Program-made: the position numbers and the translations under genes | NCBI GenBank assembly: GCA_005788205.1 | Contig: SXYT01000111.1 | Coordinates: 1 to 7,335, forward strand | Direction: 5' to 3' | Length of the DNA: 7,335 nucleotides | DNA from: Actinomycetota bacterium | Lineage (GTDB): Bacteria > Actinomycetota > Acidimicrobiia > Acidimicrobiales > Ilumatobacteraceae | Notes under the pieces: model-generated | The model's input: the letters and a program-made list of their open reading frames with translations, nothing else | Database searches by the model: none | What the model was told of the DNA's origin: nothing | Shown: in pieces, positions 1-6,734 of the stretch | Layout of the letters: each line of letters begins with the position of its first letter | Numbering within the stretch: position 1 is the stretch's first letter

Positions 1-157
1 CCCGGCCGACAGCCGCACAGATCGGCGGGTAGTCGCAGCTCTCGGTGGAGTGCGTGCCGAGATCCTGCACGTCATGGCCCCCGGACGACAGAATCGAGAT
101 GAGGTGCTGCTTCAGGTCGTACCCGGCGTGGTCTGCTCCGACGGCGATTCTCGACAC
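1..157 (-). CDS. rpiB: Ribose-5-phosphate isomerase B, N-terminal part (cut by window edge)
   Basis: Interconverts ribose 5-phosphate and ribulose 5-phosphate in the non-oxidative pentose phosphate pathway, in the cytoplasm. The 52 visible residues open with SRIAVGADHAGYDLKQHL and continue with DLGTHSTESCDYP, both hallmarks of the RpiB/LacAB family. The GADHAG segment holds the Asp-His pair (residues 9-10) of the substrate site. About one third of a usual ~150-residue protein is present. The rest, including the position that tells the Cys-type from the Glu-type catalytic base, lies outside the window. The GTG at 157 is chosen because it places the start one residue before the family's usual MRIAVGADHAG. 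No ATG lies nearby in frame and there is no close Shine-Dalgarno. The gene is divergent from the thiolase-like gene, 48 bp away, and points the same way as prmC and prfA. Confidence 0.93.
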   Translation of the reverse strand, partial: MSRIAVGADHAGYDLKQHLISILSSGGHDVQDLGTHSTESCDYPPICAAVGR

Positions 158-169
158 GGTTTCAGCGTA
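158..169 (-). promoter_or_regulatory. Putative -10 box (leaderless) for rpiB
   Basis: TACGCT at 169-164 fits the actinobacterial TANNNT -10 consensus and ends 6 nt before the GTG start at 157. Transcription would therefore begin at or next to the start codon, giving a leaderless mRNA. This agrees with the lack of a well-placed Shine-Dalgarno. I see no good -35 match 17 nt upstream (GGCGGT). It is inferred from spacing only. Confidence 0.4.
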
Positions 170-192
170 GTGGGCGGTGCTCCGCGACCGCC

Positions 193-205
193 TAGCGTTT
201 GCGGT
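193..205 (+). promoter_or_regulatory. Putative -10 box (leaderless) for the thiolase-like gene
   Basis: TAGCGT at 193-198 matches TANNNT and ends 7 nt before the ATG at 206, the spacing expected of a leaderless transcript. The bases before the ATG (GTTTGCGGT) hold no Shine-Dalgarno. The -35 region around 170-175 (GTGGGC) is poor. It lies in the 48-bp divergent region shared with rpiB. Confidence 0.4.
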
Positions 206-1684
206 ATGACGATTGACCCACGCACCCCGGTCCTCGTCGGCGCCGGCCAGTTCGTGCAGCGCGCCGAGGGAATCAACGACGCACTCGACCCCGTCGCGAT
301 GATGGTGGAGGCCGTCCGACGGGCAGCCACCGACGCGGGTCTCGCCTCCGTGCCTCAGCCCGATGCCATCCGCGTGGTGAGCCTCCTGTCCTGGCGGTAC
401 GGGAACCCCGCCAGGTTCATCGCCGAGGACCTCGGGCTCGCCCCGCGCCAACTGGGCCTCTCGGCGATGGGCGGCAACACGCCTCAGACGCTCGTCAACA
501 CTGCATCCCGCGAGATTCTCGCCGGCCAGGCGGACCTCGTCATCCTCACCGGGGGCGAGACGACACGCACAAGGGCACGAATGACGAAAGCAGGGGTCAC
601 ACCGGAGTGGCGCACCACCGATGAGGCACCCGACGTGGTGTCAGAGGACCTGCTCATGAACCTTCCCGAGGAACGGGAGCGTCAGATCATGATGCCCATC
701 CAGATCTACCCGCTCTTCGAGACGGCGCTGCGCGCGCAGGCCGGCCGTTCTGTCGAGGACCACCAGCGGCACATCAGCGAGCTGTGGGCACGGTTCGCCG
801 CAGTCGCAGAGGGCAACCCGTATGCATGGGACCGCACGGGCCACACCGCGGAGGAGATCCGCACCGTCTCCCCCGCCAACCGCATGGTCGGGTTCCCGTA
901 CCCGAAGATGATGAACTCAAACAACGACGTCGACATGTCCGCCGCGCTCATCCTCTGCTCCGCGGCGAAGGCGGAGGCTCTCGGCGTGCCGCGCGACCGC
1001 TGGGTGTTCCCCCAGTCGGGCAGCGACGCCCACGAGCACGCGTTCATCTCCCACCGCCACCACTTCTGGAAGACGCCGGCCATCGAGCTGGCCGGGCGCA
1101 GGGTGCTGGAGCTCGCCGGGCTCGGCATCGATGACATCGGCATCATCGACCTCTACTCCTGCTTCCCGTCGGCGGTGCAGCTGGGCGCGCAGTCGCTCGG
1201 GCTCTCCGTCGACCGGCAGCTGACGCGCACCGGCGGGCTGCCGTTCGGAGGTGGGCCCTGGAACAACTACGTGATGCACGCAATCGCGACGGTGATGAAC
1301 GACCTGCGTGCAAACCCCGGCGAGAAGGCCCTCGTGTGGGCGAACGGCGGGTACACCACCAAGCACGCGTTCGGCGTGTACGCCACCGAGCCGCCGGCCG
1401 GGGGATTCTCGTACGACTACCCGCAGGACCAGATCGACGCACTCCCCAGCCGACGGCTCGCCTCCCCCGCCGAGGCGGCCGGGCGCGCGGTCATCGAGGG
1501 TTACTCGGTGATGCACGGCCGTGACGGCACGCCCGAACGGATCATCGCGTCGTGCCTGATCGAGGACGGCCGCAGGGCGTGGGGTGACTCCACCGATGCC
1601 GCGCTCGGGCGCGAGATGTGCGGCACCGAGTTCGTCGGCACCGACGTGGACCTCGACGCAGAAGGCGTCCTCCACCCCGCATGA
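206..1684 (+). CDS. Thiolase-superfamily protein lacking the catalytic Cys/His/Cys (acetyl-CoA acetyltransferase-like, TLP1 type)
   Basis: A 492-residue protein, longer than the ~390-400 residues of classic thiolases. The N-terminus (RTPVLVGAGQFVQR, 6-19), the segment ILAGQADLVILTGGE (104-118), LYSCFPSAVQLG (316-327) and WANGGYTTKHAFG (378-390) follow the thiolase core. The extra ~90 residues at the end fit the added C-terminal domain of actinobacterial 'thiolase-like protein type 1'. Aligning by spacing, the nucleophilic Cys is Gly90, the GHP histidine is Gly350 (followed by Pro351), and the second Cys is missing at WANGGY. The four cysteines (251, 319, 450, 472) lie elsewhere. A standard thiolase reaction is thus unlikely; CoA-thioester binding or another acyl-CoA role is inference. 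The ATG at 206 is preferred over an in-frame ATG at 50, because the core begins there and 50-205 overlaps rpiB. The stop overlaps the next gene's start (ATGA), suggesting an operon. Confidence 0.85.
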   Translation: MTIDPRTPVLVGAGQFVQRAEGINDALDPVAMMVEAVRRAATDAGLASVPQPDAIRVVSLLSWRYGNPARFIAEDLGLAPRQLGLSAMGGNTPQTLVNTASREILAGQADLVILTGGETTRTRARMTKAGVTPEWRTTDEAPDVVSEDLLMNLPEERERQIMMPIQIYPLFETALRAQAGRSVEDHQRHISELWARFAAVAEGNPYAWDRTGHTAEEIRTVSPANRMVGFPYPKMMNSNNDVDMSAALILCSAAKAEALGVPRDRWVFPQSGSDAHEHAFISHRHHFWKTPAIELAGRRVLELAGLGIDDIGIIDLYSCFPSAVQLGAQSLGLSVDRQLTRTGGLPFGGGPWNNYVMHAIATVMNDLRANPGEKALVWANGGYTTKHAFGVYATEPPAGGFSYDYPQDQIDALPSRRLASPAEAAGRAVIEGYSVMHGRDGTPERIIASCLIEDGRRAWGDSTDAALGREMCGTEFVGTDVDLDAEGVLHPA

Positions 1685-3747
1685 GCGACACATTCCCCCG
1701 TCAGCACGCACGCACCCAGCGGCTGACGCTCGGGGAGCCGCGAAGCTTCACCGTCTCGCCCGACGGCGAGCGCGTCGTGTTTGCCCGTTCGGCGACGGGC
1801 AGCGACCCCGTCAACATGCTGTGGGTGCTCGACGTCCCGACAGCAACCGAGCGTCTCGTGCTCGACCCCCGGTCTCTCGCTGCGGACCTCTCTGCGCTCA
1901 CCGAGGAGGAAAAACGCAGGCGCGAGCGCGCGCGGGAAGGCGCCGCCGGTGTCGTCTCGTACTCGTGCGATGCCGATGTCACCCGCGCCGTCACCGTCCT
2001 CGGCGGGCAGACAGTGGTCGTGGACCTCCTCACCGGGTCCGTTGCCATGCCCGACATCGCACCGGGCGTGTTCGACGCACGCCTCTCCCCCGACGGCTCG
2101 CAGATCGCGTACGTGCGCGGCACGTCGCTGTGCGTGTCCGCCGTGGACGGCGGCGAGAGAGTGCTGGCAGCGGACCCCTCCCCGCTCGTCACGTGGGGCA
2201 GTGCCGACTTCATCGCCGCAGAGGAGATGGGCCGCCAGCGCGGGTACTGGTGGTCACCGGACGGCGGCACAGTCGTCGCCGCCCGCGTGGACAACTCCCC
2301 GGTCAACGTGTGGTGGATCGCTGACCCCGCGCACCCGGGCAGCGACCCGGTCAGCCACCGTTACCCGGCCGCCGGCACGCACAACGCCGGCGTCGCACTG
2401 TTCCTCGTCGACGTGCGAACGGGTGACCACGTACCGGTGGTCGTCCCGGGGAGCATCGAGTACGTCAACACGGTCGCATGGACCGCCGGCGGCCTGGTCG
2501 TGCAGGTGCAGACCCGTGACCAACGACAGGTTGACATCCACCGCATCGATCCCGCCACGGGCGACACCGAGCACCTGTGGACCGACAGCGATGATGCGTG
2601 GGTCGAACTGGTCCCCGGCGTTCCCGTTCTCGACGCGCTCGGCCATCTCGTCACGTGCGCAGACCGAGACGGCGCGAGACGTGTGATCGTGGACGGCACG
2701 ACTGTCACGCCGCCCGCCCTTCAGGTCCGGTCCGTCATCGGCACCGGGACGCGCATCACCTTCGTGGCGAACGAGACGGACACCCCGTGGGTGCACAACA
2801 TCTGGTCGGTGAACCCGGACGGCTCGGGCCTCTCGAACCTCACCCCCGTGGACGGGGTTGTGTCCGGCGTCGCCGCCGGTTCCGTGACGGTCACGCGCAC
2901 AACGACGCTCGGCGCGACTCGGGCGATGTTCGCCGTGCACTCCGACAAACGCGAGACGGGGATCCTCTCGCACGCGGAGGAACCGCTCGTGCGGCCGAAC
3001 GTGCAGATCCTGAAGGTCGGCCCGCGCGCAATCCCAGTCGCGGTCCTCACCCCGCGAGACGGGCTCGACACGAAGTTGCCTGTGCTGTTCGACCCGTACG
3101 GCGGCCCGCACGCCCAGCGCGTGGTCGCGTCGAGTGCTGCGTTCGCGACGTCCCAGTGGTTCGCGGACCAGGGGTTCGTGGTGGTGGTCGCCGACAACCG
3201 CGGCACGCCGGGTCTCGGGCCCGCGTGGGAGCGTGAGGTGCTCCGTGACCTCGCCGGCCCGGTGCTGGAGGACCAGGTCGAGGTGGCACGCGCACTCGGC
3301 GGAATCGAGCCACGCGCCGACGTCTCGCGAGTCGCGATCCGCGGGTGGAGCTTCGGCGGGTACCTGGCCGCTCTCGCCGTCCTGCGGGCACCGGATGTGT
3401 TCCGTGCCGGGATCGCCGGTGCACCGGTCACGGACTGGCGTCTGTACGACACTCACTACACGGAGCGGTACCTCGGCAACCCCTCGGTGGACGACGCGCC
3501 GTACACGGCGACATCGCTCATCGAGGATGCGCACCTGCTGTCGCGTCCGCTGCTCATCATCCACGGTCTCGCCGACGACAACGTCGTCGCGGCACACACG
3601 CTGCAGCTGTCGTCAGCGCTGCTCGCGGCAGGCAAGCCGCACGAGGTGCTGCCGCTCTCCGGCGTCACGCACATGACCCCCCAGGAGGTCGTGGCGGAGA
3701 ACCTGCTGCTGCACCAGCTGGAGTTCCTGCGCCGGACCGTCGGCTAG
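1681..3747 (+). CDS. S9-family serine peptidase, dipeptidyl-peptidase IV / prolyl oligopeptidase type
   Basis: A 688-residue two-domain peptidase that probably releases dipeptides from peptide N-termini. The N-terminal beta-propeller (DPPIV_N type, roughly 15-450) has SPDGE and SPDGS blade motifs, the Glu pair E181-E182 in AAEEMGRQRGYWWSPDG (the residues that grip the substrate amino terminus in DPP-IV), VDNSPVNVWW and YPAAGTHNAGV (228-238). The C-terminal alpha/beta-hydrolase domain has DPYGGPHAQRV (471-481; Tyr473 at the oxyanion-hole position), ADNRGTPGLGPAWER, and a complete triad: Ser557 in GWSFGGY, Asp632 in HGLADDNV and His664 in GVTHM. Asn634 matches a substrate-contacting Asn of human DPP-IV. 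There is no signal peptide or membrane segment, so it is cytoplasmic. The ATG at 1681 overlaps the previous stop by 4 nt; only a distant AAGG precedes it, so translational coupling is likely. The stop overlaps that of convergent prmC. The true substrate is unknown. Confidence 0.93.
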   Translation: MSDTFPRQHARTQRLTLGEPRSFTVSPDGERVVFARSATGSDPVNMLWVLDVPTATERLVLDPRSLAADLSALTEEEKRRRERAREGAAGVVSYSCDADVTRAVTVLGGQTVVVDLLTGSVAMPDIAPGVFDARLSPDGSQIAYVRGTSLCVSAVDGGERVLAADPSPLVTWGSADFIAAEEMGRQRGYWWSPDGGTVVAARVDNSPVNVWWIADPAHPGSDPVSHRYPAAGTHNAGVALFLVDVRTGDHVPVVVPGSIEYVNTVAWTAGGLVVQVQTRDQRQVDIHRIDPATGDTEHLWTDSDDAWVELVPGVPVLDALGHLVTCADRDGARRVIVDGTTVTPPALQVRSVIGTGTRITFVANETDTPWVHNIWSVNPDGSGLSNLTPVDGVVSGVAAGSVTVTRTTTLGATRAMFAVHSDKRETGILSHAEEPLVRPNVQILKVGPRAIPVAVLTPRDGLDTKLPVLFDPYGGPHAQRVVASSAAFATSQWFADQGFVVVVADNRGTPGLGPAWEREVLRDLAGPVLEDQVEVARALGGIEPRADVSRVAIRGWSFGGYLAALAVLRAPDVFRAGIAGAPVTDWRLYDTHYTERYLGNPSVDDAPYTATSLIEDAHLLSRPLLIIHGLADDNVVAAHTLQLSSALLAAGKPHEVLPLSGVTHMTPQEVVAENLLLHQLEFLRRTVG

Positions 3748-4622
3748 GCGCGCCGTCCGCTCACGAAGCGGTCACGGCCGGCGAGGTCGCGGTGCACCCG
3801 GACATCATCCAAGCCGGCACCTTGATAGAGGTCTATCAACTCGTCCGTCTGGGTGTGCCCCATCTCCACCACGATCAACCCGCCCGGGCGGAGCCATTCG
3901 GGTGCACCTGCCACGATGACGCGCAGGTCGTCGAGCCCGTCGCTCCCCGAGAGGAGTGCCGAGGCCGGCTCCCAGGCGCTCACCGATTCCTCCAGGTCCG
4001 GGTCCCCCTCGGCGACGTACGGCGGGTTGCTCACGATGACGTCCACCGCCCCGCGCAGCGAACCGTCGAGCGCCCCGTACCAGTTGCCGTGCGCGAAGCG
4101 TGCCCCCATCGCGGCGCGACCGACCCCTGCCGCGTTCGCGCGCGCGACGTCGAGTGCGTCGGCAGACGCGTCCGTCATCCACACCGTCGCATGGCCCGGC
4201 GGCAGTTCGTCCAGCACGGCCAGGCCGATCGCACCCGATCCGGTGCCGAGATCGACCACGGTCGCGCCGGGGCCCGCGCCACGCACGAACGCGGTCACGA
4301 TGTCAACCACGAGTTCGGTCTCGGGCCGCGGGATGAGCACGCGCGTATCCACCATCAGGTCGAGACGGCGGAAGCCCCACCGCCCGAGCACGTACTGCAG
4401 CGGCTCGCCCCCGAGACGGCGGCGCAGCATCGACTCGACCTGCTTGCCGGCGCGCTCGGGTACCCACTCTCCGGCGGCGGCGCGCAGTTCCGCCGCGTCG
4501 AGGCCGCCAGCGGTCTCGCAGACCCAGCGCGCCTCGTTGCGGTCACCGAGCTCGGCGGTCACGTGCGCGAGCATCTCTGCCCACGTGACGTTCCCCTCCT
4601 CGCGGCTGCCTGCGCTGCCCAC
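3744..4622 (-). CDS. prmC: Peptide chain release factor N5-glutamine methyltransferase
   Basis: Transfers a methyl group from S-adenosylmethionine to the Gln of the GGQ motif in RF1 and RF2, which speeds peptide release. With the GTG start it has 292 residues. An N-terminal helical substrate-binding domain (to about 75) leads into PLQYVLGRWGF (74-84) and LIPRPETELVV (96-106), then SAM motif I VVDLGTGSGAIGL (122-134). The signature NPPY (199-202) in VSNPPYVAEGDPDL contacts the target glutamine. WEPASALLSGSDGLDDLR (217-234) follows as in the family. The gene lies 3 nt after prfA, its substrate's gene, so the two are almost surely cotranscribed. The start is uncertain. GTG at 4622 has GGGGG 7 nt upstream, but a stronger AGGAGG lies inside the frame and points at codon 12, a GTC. 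The TAG stop shares a CTAG with the convergent peptidase. Confidence 0.95.
   Translation of the reverse strand: MGSAGSREEGNVTWAEMLAHVTAELGDRNEARWVCETAGGLDAAELRAAAGEWVPERAGKQVESMLRRRLGGEPLQYVLGRWGFRRLDLMVDTRVLIPRPETELVVDIVTAFVRGAGPGATVVDLGTGSGAIGLAVLDELPPGHATVWMTDASADALDVARANAAGVGRAAMGARFAHGNWYGALDGSLRGAVDVIVSNPPYVAEGDPDLEESVSAWEPASALLSGSDGLDDLRVIVAGAPEWLRPGGLIVVEMGHTQTDELIDLYQGAGLDDVRVHRDLAGRDRFVSGRRA
4589..4600 (-). promoter_or_regulatory. Strong Shine-Dalgarno inside prmC, facing a GTC codon
   Basis: AGGAGG (4600-4595) is followed after 5 nt by GTC ACG TGG (4589-4581), which reads Val-Thr-Trp, a typical beginning for PrmC proteins (VTW/MTW). GTC is not a normal start codon. No ATG, GTG or TTG in frame sits at a good distance; the next in-frame ATG is at 4574, 20 nt away. 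The site may be the original ribosome binding site of prmC. Confidence 0.4.
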
Positions 4623-4625
4623 GGG

Positions 4626-5690
4626 TCAGCCCCCGTCGGCGAGTTGCCTGGCGCGCAGGTCTGCGGCGAGTGCATCCACCACGGCATCGAGATCACCGGC
4701 GAGGGCGGCCTGCAGTTGGTACAGGGTGAACCCGATCCGGTGGTCCGTGATGCGGTTCTCCTTGTAGTTGTAGGTGCGGATCTTCTCACCGCGCCCGCCG
4801 CCGCCGATCTGTGAACGGCGCTCCGCGGACATGCGTGCCTCTTTCTCCTCCTGGTGGAGCTTCAGAAGGCGTGACCTCAGGACCTGCATCGCGCGTGCAC
4901 GGTTCTGCAGCTGGCTGCGCTCGTCCTGCATGGCAACAACGAGACCGGTCGGCTTGTGGGTGATTCGCACGGCCGAGTCCGTGGTGTTCACGTGCTGGCC
5001 GCCGGCGCCGGATGCCCGGTACACGTCGATCTCGAGGTCGTTGTCGTTGATCTCCACGTCCACCTCCTCCGCCTCGGGCATCACCATGACGGTCGCGGAG
5101 GACGTGTGCACCCGGCCCTGGCTCTCCGTGGCCGGCACGCGCTGCACCCGGTGAGGGCCGCCCTCGAACTTGAGCCTGCTCCATGCGTCGTCGCCCTTGA
5201 AGAGAAGTGTCGCCTGGTTGATGCCGCCCATGTCGCTGTCGTCGACCTGGATGGTCTCCACGCCCCAGCCCCGGCGCGACGCGAACGCGAGGTACATCTC
5301 CATGAGGTCGCGGGCGAAGAGGTTCGCTTCCTCGCCGCCCTCGGCACCGCGGATCTCCATGATGACGTTCTTGCCGTCGTTCTCGTCCGGCGGGAGCAGC
5401 AGCAACTTCAGGCGCTCCTCGAGTTCCTCGATGCGCTGGTCCGCGGCCTGCGCCTCCGCACGGAACGAGTCGCGCTCGTCACCGGACGTCTCGGCCATCA
5501 GCTCGCGCGCCGCGGCGGCGTCACCGGAGACCTGGCGCAGCTCGCGGATGCACTCCACGAGCGGGGTCAGCTGCTTGTACCTGCGGGAGGCATCGCGCAG
5601 GAGGGCCTGGTCCCCGAGCACCTCCTGGGTGGCGAGACTCGCCTCAAGTTCCAGGAAGTCCCGTTCGATGGAGTCAAGACGTTCCTGCAC
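4626..5690 (-). CDS. prfA: Peptide chain release factor 1 (RF1)
   Basis: Recognises UAG and UAA in the ribosomal A site and triggers hydrolysis of peptidyl-tRNA. The 354 residues are the usual length. The N-terminal part (1-100) is a charged helical, coiled-coil-like domain. The stop-codon recognition tripeptide is PAT (186-188, in RVPATESQGRVHTS), which marks RF1; RF2 would have SPF. The catalytic GGQ is 230-232 in RASGAGGQHVNTTDSAVR, followed by GGGGRGEKIRTYNYKENRITDHR (297-319). The glutamine is the target of PrmC, encoded 3 nt downstream. The GTG at 5690 gives the family N-terminus (MQERLDSIERDFLELEASLA). It lacks a Shine-Dalgarno, but a TANNNT box lies 8 nt upstream. A 57-bp gap separates it from the unknown gene upstream. 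Confidence 0.97.
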   Translation of the reverse strand: MQERLDSIERDFLELEASLATQEVLGDQALLRDASRRYKQLTPLVECIRELRQVSGDAAAARELMAETSGDERDSFRAEAQAADQRIEELEERLKLLLLPPDENDGKNVIMEIRGAEGGEEANLFARDLMEMYLAFASRRGWGVETIQVDDSDMGGINQATLLFKGDDAWSRLKFEGGPHRVQRVPATESQGRVHTSSATVMVMPEAEEVDVEINDNDLEIDVYRASGAGGQHVNTTDSAVRITHKPTGLVVAMQDERSQLQNRARAMQVLRSRLLKLHQEEKEARMSAERRSQIGGGGRGEKIRTYNYKENRITDHRIGFTLYQLQAALAGDLDAVVDALAADLRARQLADGG

Positions 5691-5704
5691 GGTTGCAAAG
5701 GCTA
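5691..5704 (-). promoter_or_regulatory. Putative internal -10 box before prfA
   Basis: TAGCCT at 5704-5699 fits TANNNT and ends 8 nt before the GTG of prfA. The upstream bases (TTTGCAACC) have no Shine-Dalgarno. This suggests that prfA-prmC has its own promoter with a leaderless or nearly leaderless transcript, besides readthrough from rpmE. The nearest -35-like TTGTCG (5731-5726) is 21 nt away, too far for a standard promoter. Confidence 0.33.
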
Positions 5705-5747
5705 CGCCGTGCGCAACTGATCACCCGACAACACCGGCCGGGGTCGT

Positions 5748-6734
5748 TCAGAGTGCGATGACAGAGACGGGACGCGAGGACCTGGCCGCAACCACACGAG
5801 TGGACTCGGTGATGTCCCGCGCGCGGAGAGCAAGGACGACCCGTGCGGCGCCCAGCCTGTCGGCGGCATCGAGCGCGCACGGCACCGCGTCCAGGTCGAT
5901 GCCGTGGGCGAATGTGACGGCCACTGATGCCCCGTTGCCGTCCGCACCGAGTGCGACGCACGGTACCGCGTCCTTCAGGTTCGTGCGCTGGATCGGCGGT
6001 TCTGCCGGCCTGAGGGACGCGCACCCGACTGACGCAGGGTCCTGCATCGCGTTCCATCGCAGCAGCCGTTCCGCACCGAACTGGTTCAGCGGATGCTGCA
6101 CGGCCCCGGGCTCGCGGTGCGGGCGGACGGCCGCGATGACCTGGCGCAACGCGTCGGGTGCCGGAAGGTGCCCGTGCACAAGGGCGAACGCCTCACGGTC
6201 GTGGCGTCCCATGCCGACGTCCAGTCTCGCCGCGCCGCTTGTCTCGTCGTCGACCACCCTGCACATCTCGAGCCCGCGCACCTCGCCCACGACCACGCCG
6301 TGCTCCACGACCACCTCGGCACCTGCCTCCTCGATCAACGTTGCATGGTCGAGATGGCCCGGCTTCGGGGCGAGGAACGGGAGGTGCACCGCAGGGACTG
6401 CAGGTGCGATGTCACGGTCGTCCGCGGACCACACCGTGACGGGTCCATCGAAGTACGAGGCACGGCGCGCGGCGACCCCTGCACCGTCCTCCGCGATGAC
6501 GTTGATGCCGCGGTCGATGCCCCGGCGTGCGGCCCATGCGATGACGGGACCGACGCAGTGGGAGGCGTCGCCGTCGATCAGGAACCAGGTGGTGTCATCA
6601 GCGACAAAAGCTGCGCCCGGGGCGAAAACATGGGCGGCCCCTGCGGGGTCCTCCACGAGACCGAGATGCACGCGCACGAGCGCGCGGAGTTTGAGTGAGA
6701 GGAGACGTGACCGACGCTCAGGGTCGGTCGACAA
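5748..6734 (-). CDS. Uncharacterised protein between rpmE and prfA
   Basis: I cannot assign a function to this 328-residue protein. I recall uncharacterised proteins in the same rpmE-prfA slot of some deep actinobacteria, but cannot check. No signal peptide, membrane segment, P-loop or known catalytic motif is visible, so it is probably cytoplasmic. It seems to have three parts: an N-terminal alpha/beta region (about 42-104, ending RRASYFDGPVTVW); a middle region with EHGVVVGEVRGLEMCRVV (144-161), VGMGRHDREAF (173-183) and EPGAVQHPLNQFGAERLLRW (208-227), rich in potentially functional His, Arg and Asp; and a C-terminal alpha/beta region (about 270-328) resembling the N-terminal one. The proposed TTG start touches the rpmE stop codon and has AAGAAGG 8 nt upstream, inside rpmE. 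GTG codons at residues 20, 22 and 27 are alternatives. Cotranscription with rpmE hints at a translation-related role; this is inference. Confidence 0.8.
   Translation of the reverse strand: MSTDPERRSRLLSLKLRALVRVHLGLVEDPAGAAHVFAPGAAFVADDTTWFLIDGDASHCVGPVIAWAARRGIDRGINVIAEDGAGVAARRASYFDGPVTVWSADDRDIAPAVPAVHLPFLAPKPGHLDHATLIEEAGAEVVVEHGVVVGEVRGLEMCRVVDDETSGAARLDVGMGRHDREAFALVHGHLPAPDALRQVIAAVRPHREPGAVQHPLNQFGAERLLRWNAMQDPASVGCASLRPAEPPIQRTNLKDAVPCVALGADGNGASVAVTFAHGIDLDAVPCALDAADRLGAARVVLALRARDITESTRVVAARSSRPVSVIAL

Noticed and set aside
50..205. N-terminal extension of the thiolase-like protein from the ATG at 50
   Set aside because: The stretch overlaps the rpiB coding sequence on the other strand, and the thiolase core begins right after the ATG at 206.
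917..1711. Minus-strand open frame of 264 codons antisense to the thiolase-like gene
   Set aside because: No recognisable motif, and the opposite strand carries a well-matched thiolase fold along its full length.
3757..3771. Hairpin CCGCT-CACGA-AGCGG just after the peptidase stop, as a terminator
   Set aside because: The stem is only 5 bp, has no following T-run, and lies inside the prmC coding sequence.
3345..4814. Plus-strand open frame of 489 codons across the end of the peptidase and prmC
   Set aside because: It is antisense to prmC and out of frame with the peptidase catalytic domain. Its composition (Arg, Ala, His-rich) is typical of shadow frames.
5734..5741. 8-bp palindrome CCGGCCGG between the unknown gene and prfA
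   Set aside because: Such palindromes are expected often in sequence this G+C rich, and there is no second copy or loop to suggest an operator or terminator.
6690..6710. Plus-strand AGAGGAG followed by GTG, resembling a ribosome binding site and start
   Set aside because: The frame it opens is antisense to the unknown gene and rpmE, and closes within a few dozen codons without any recognisable product.
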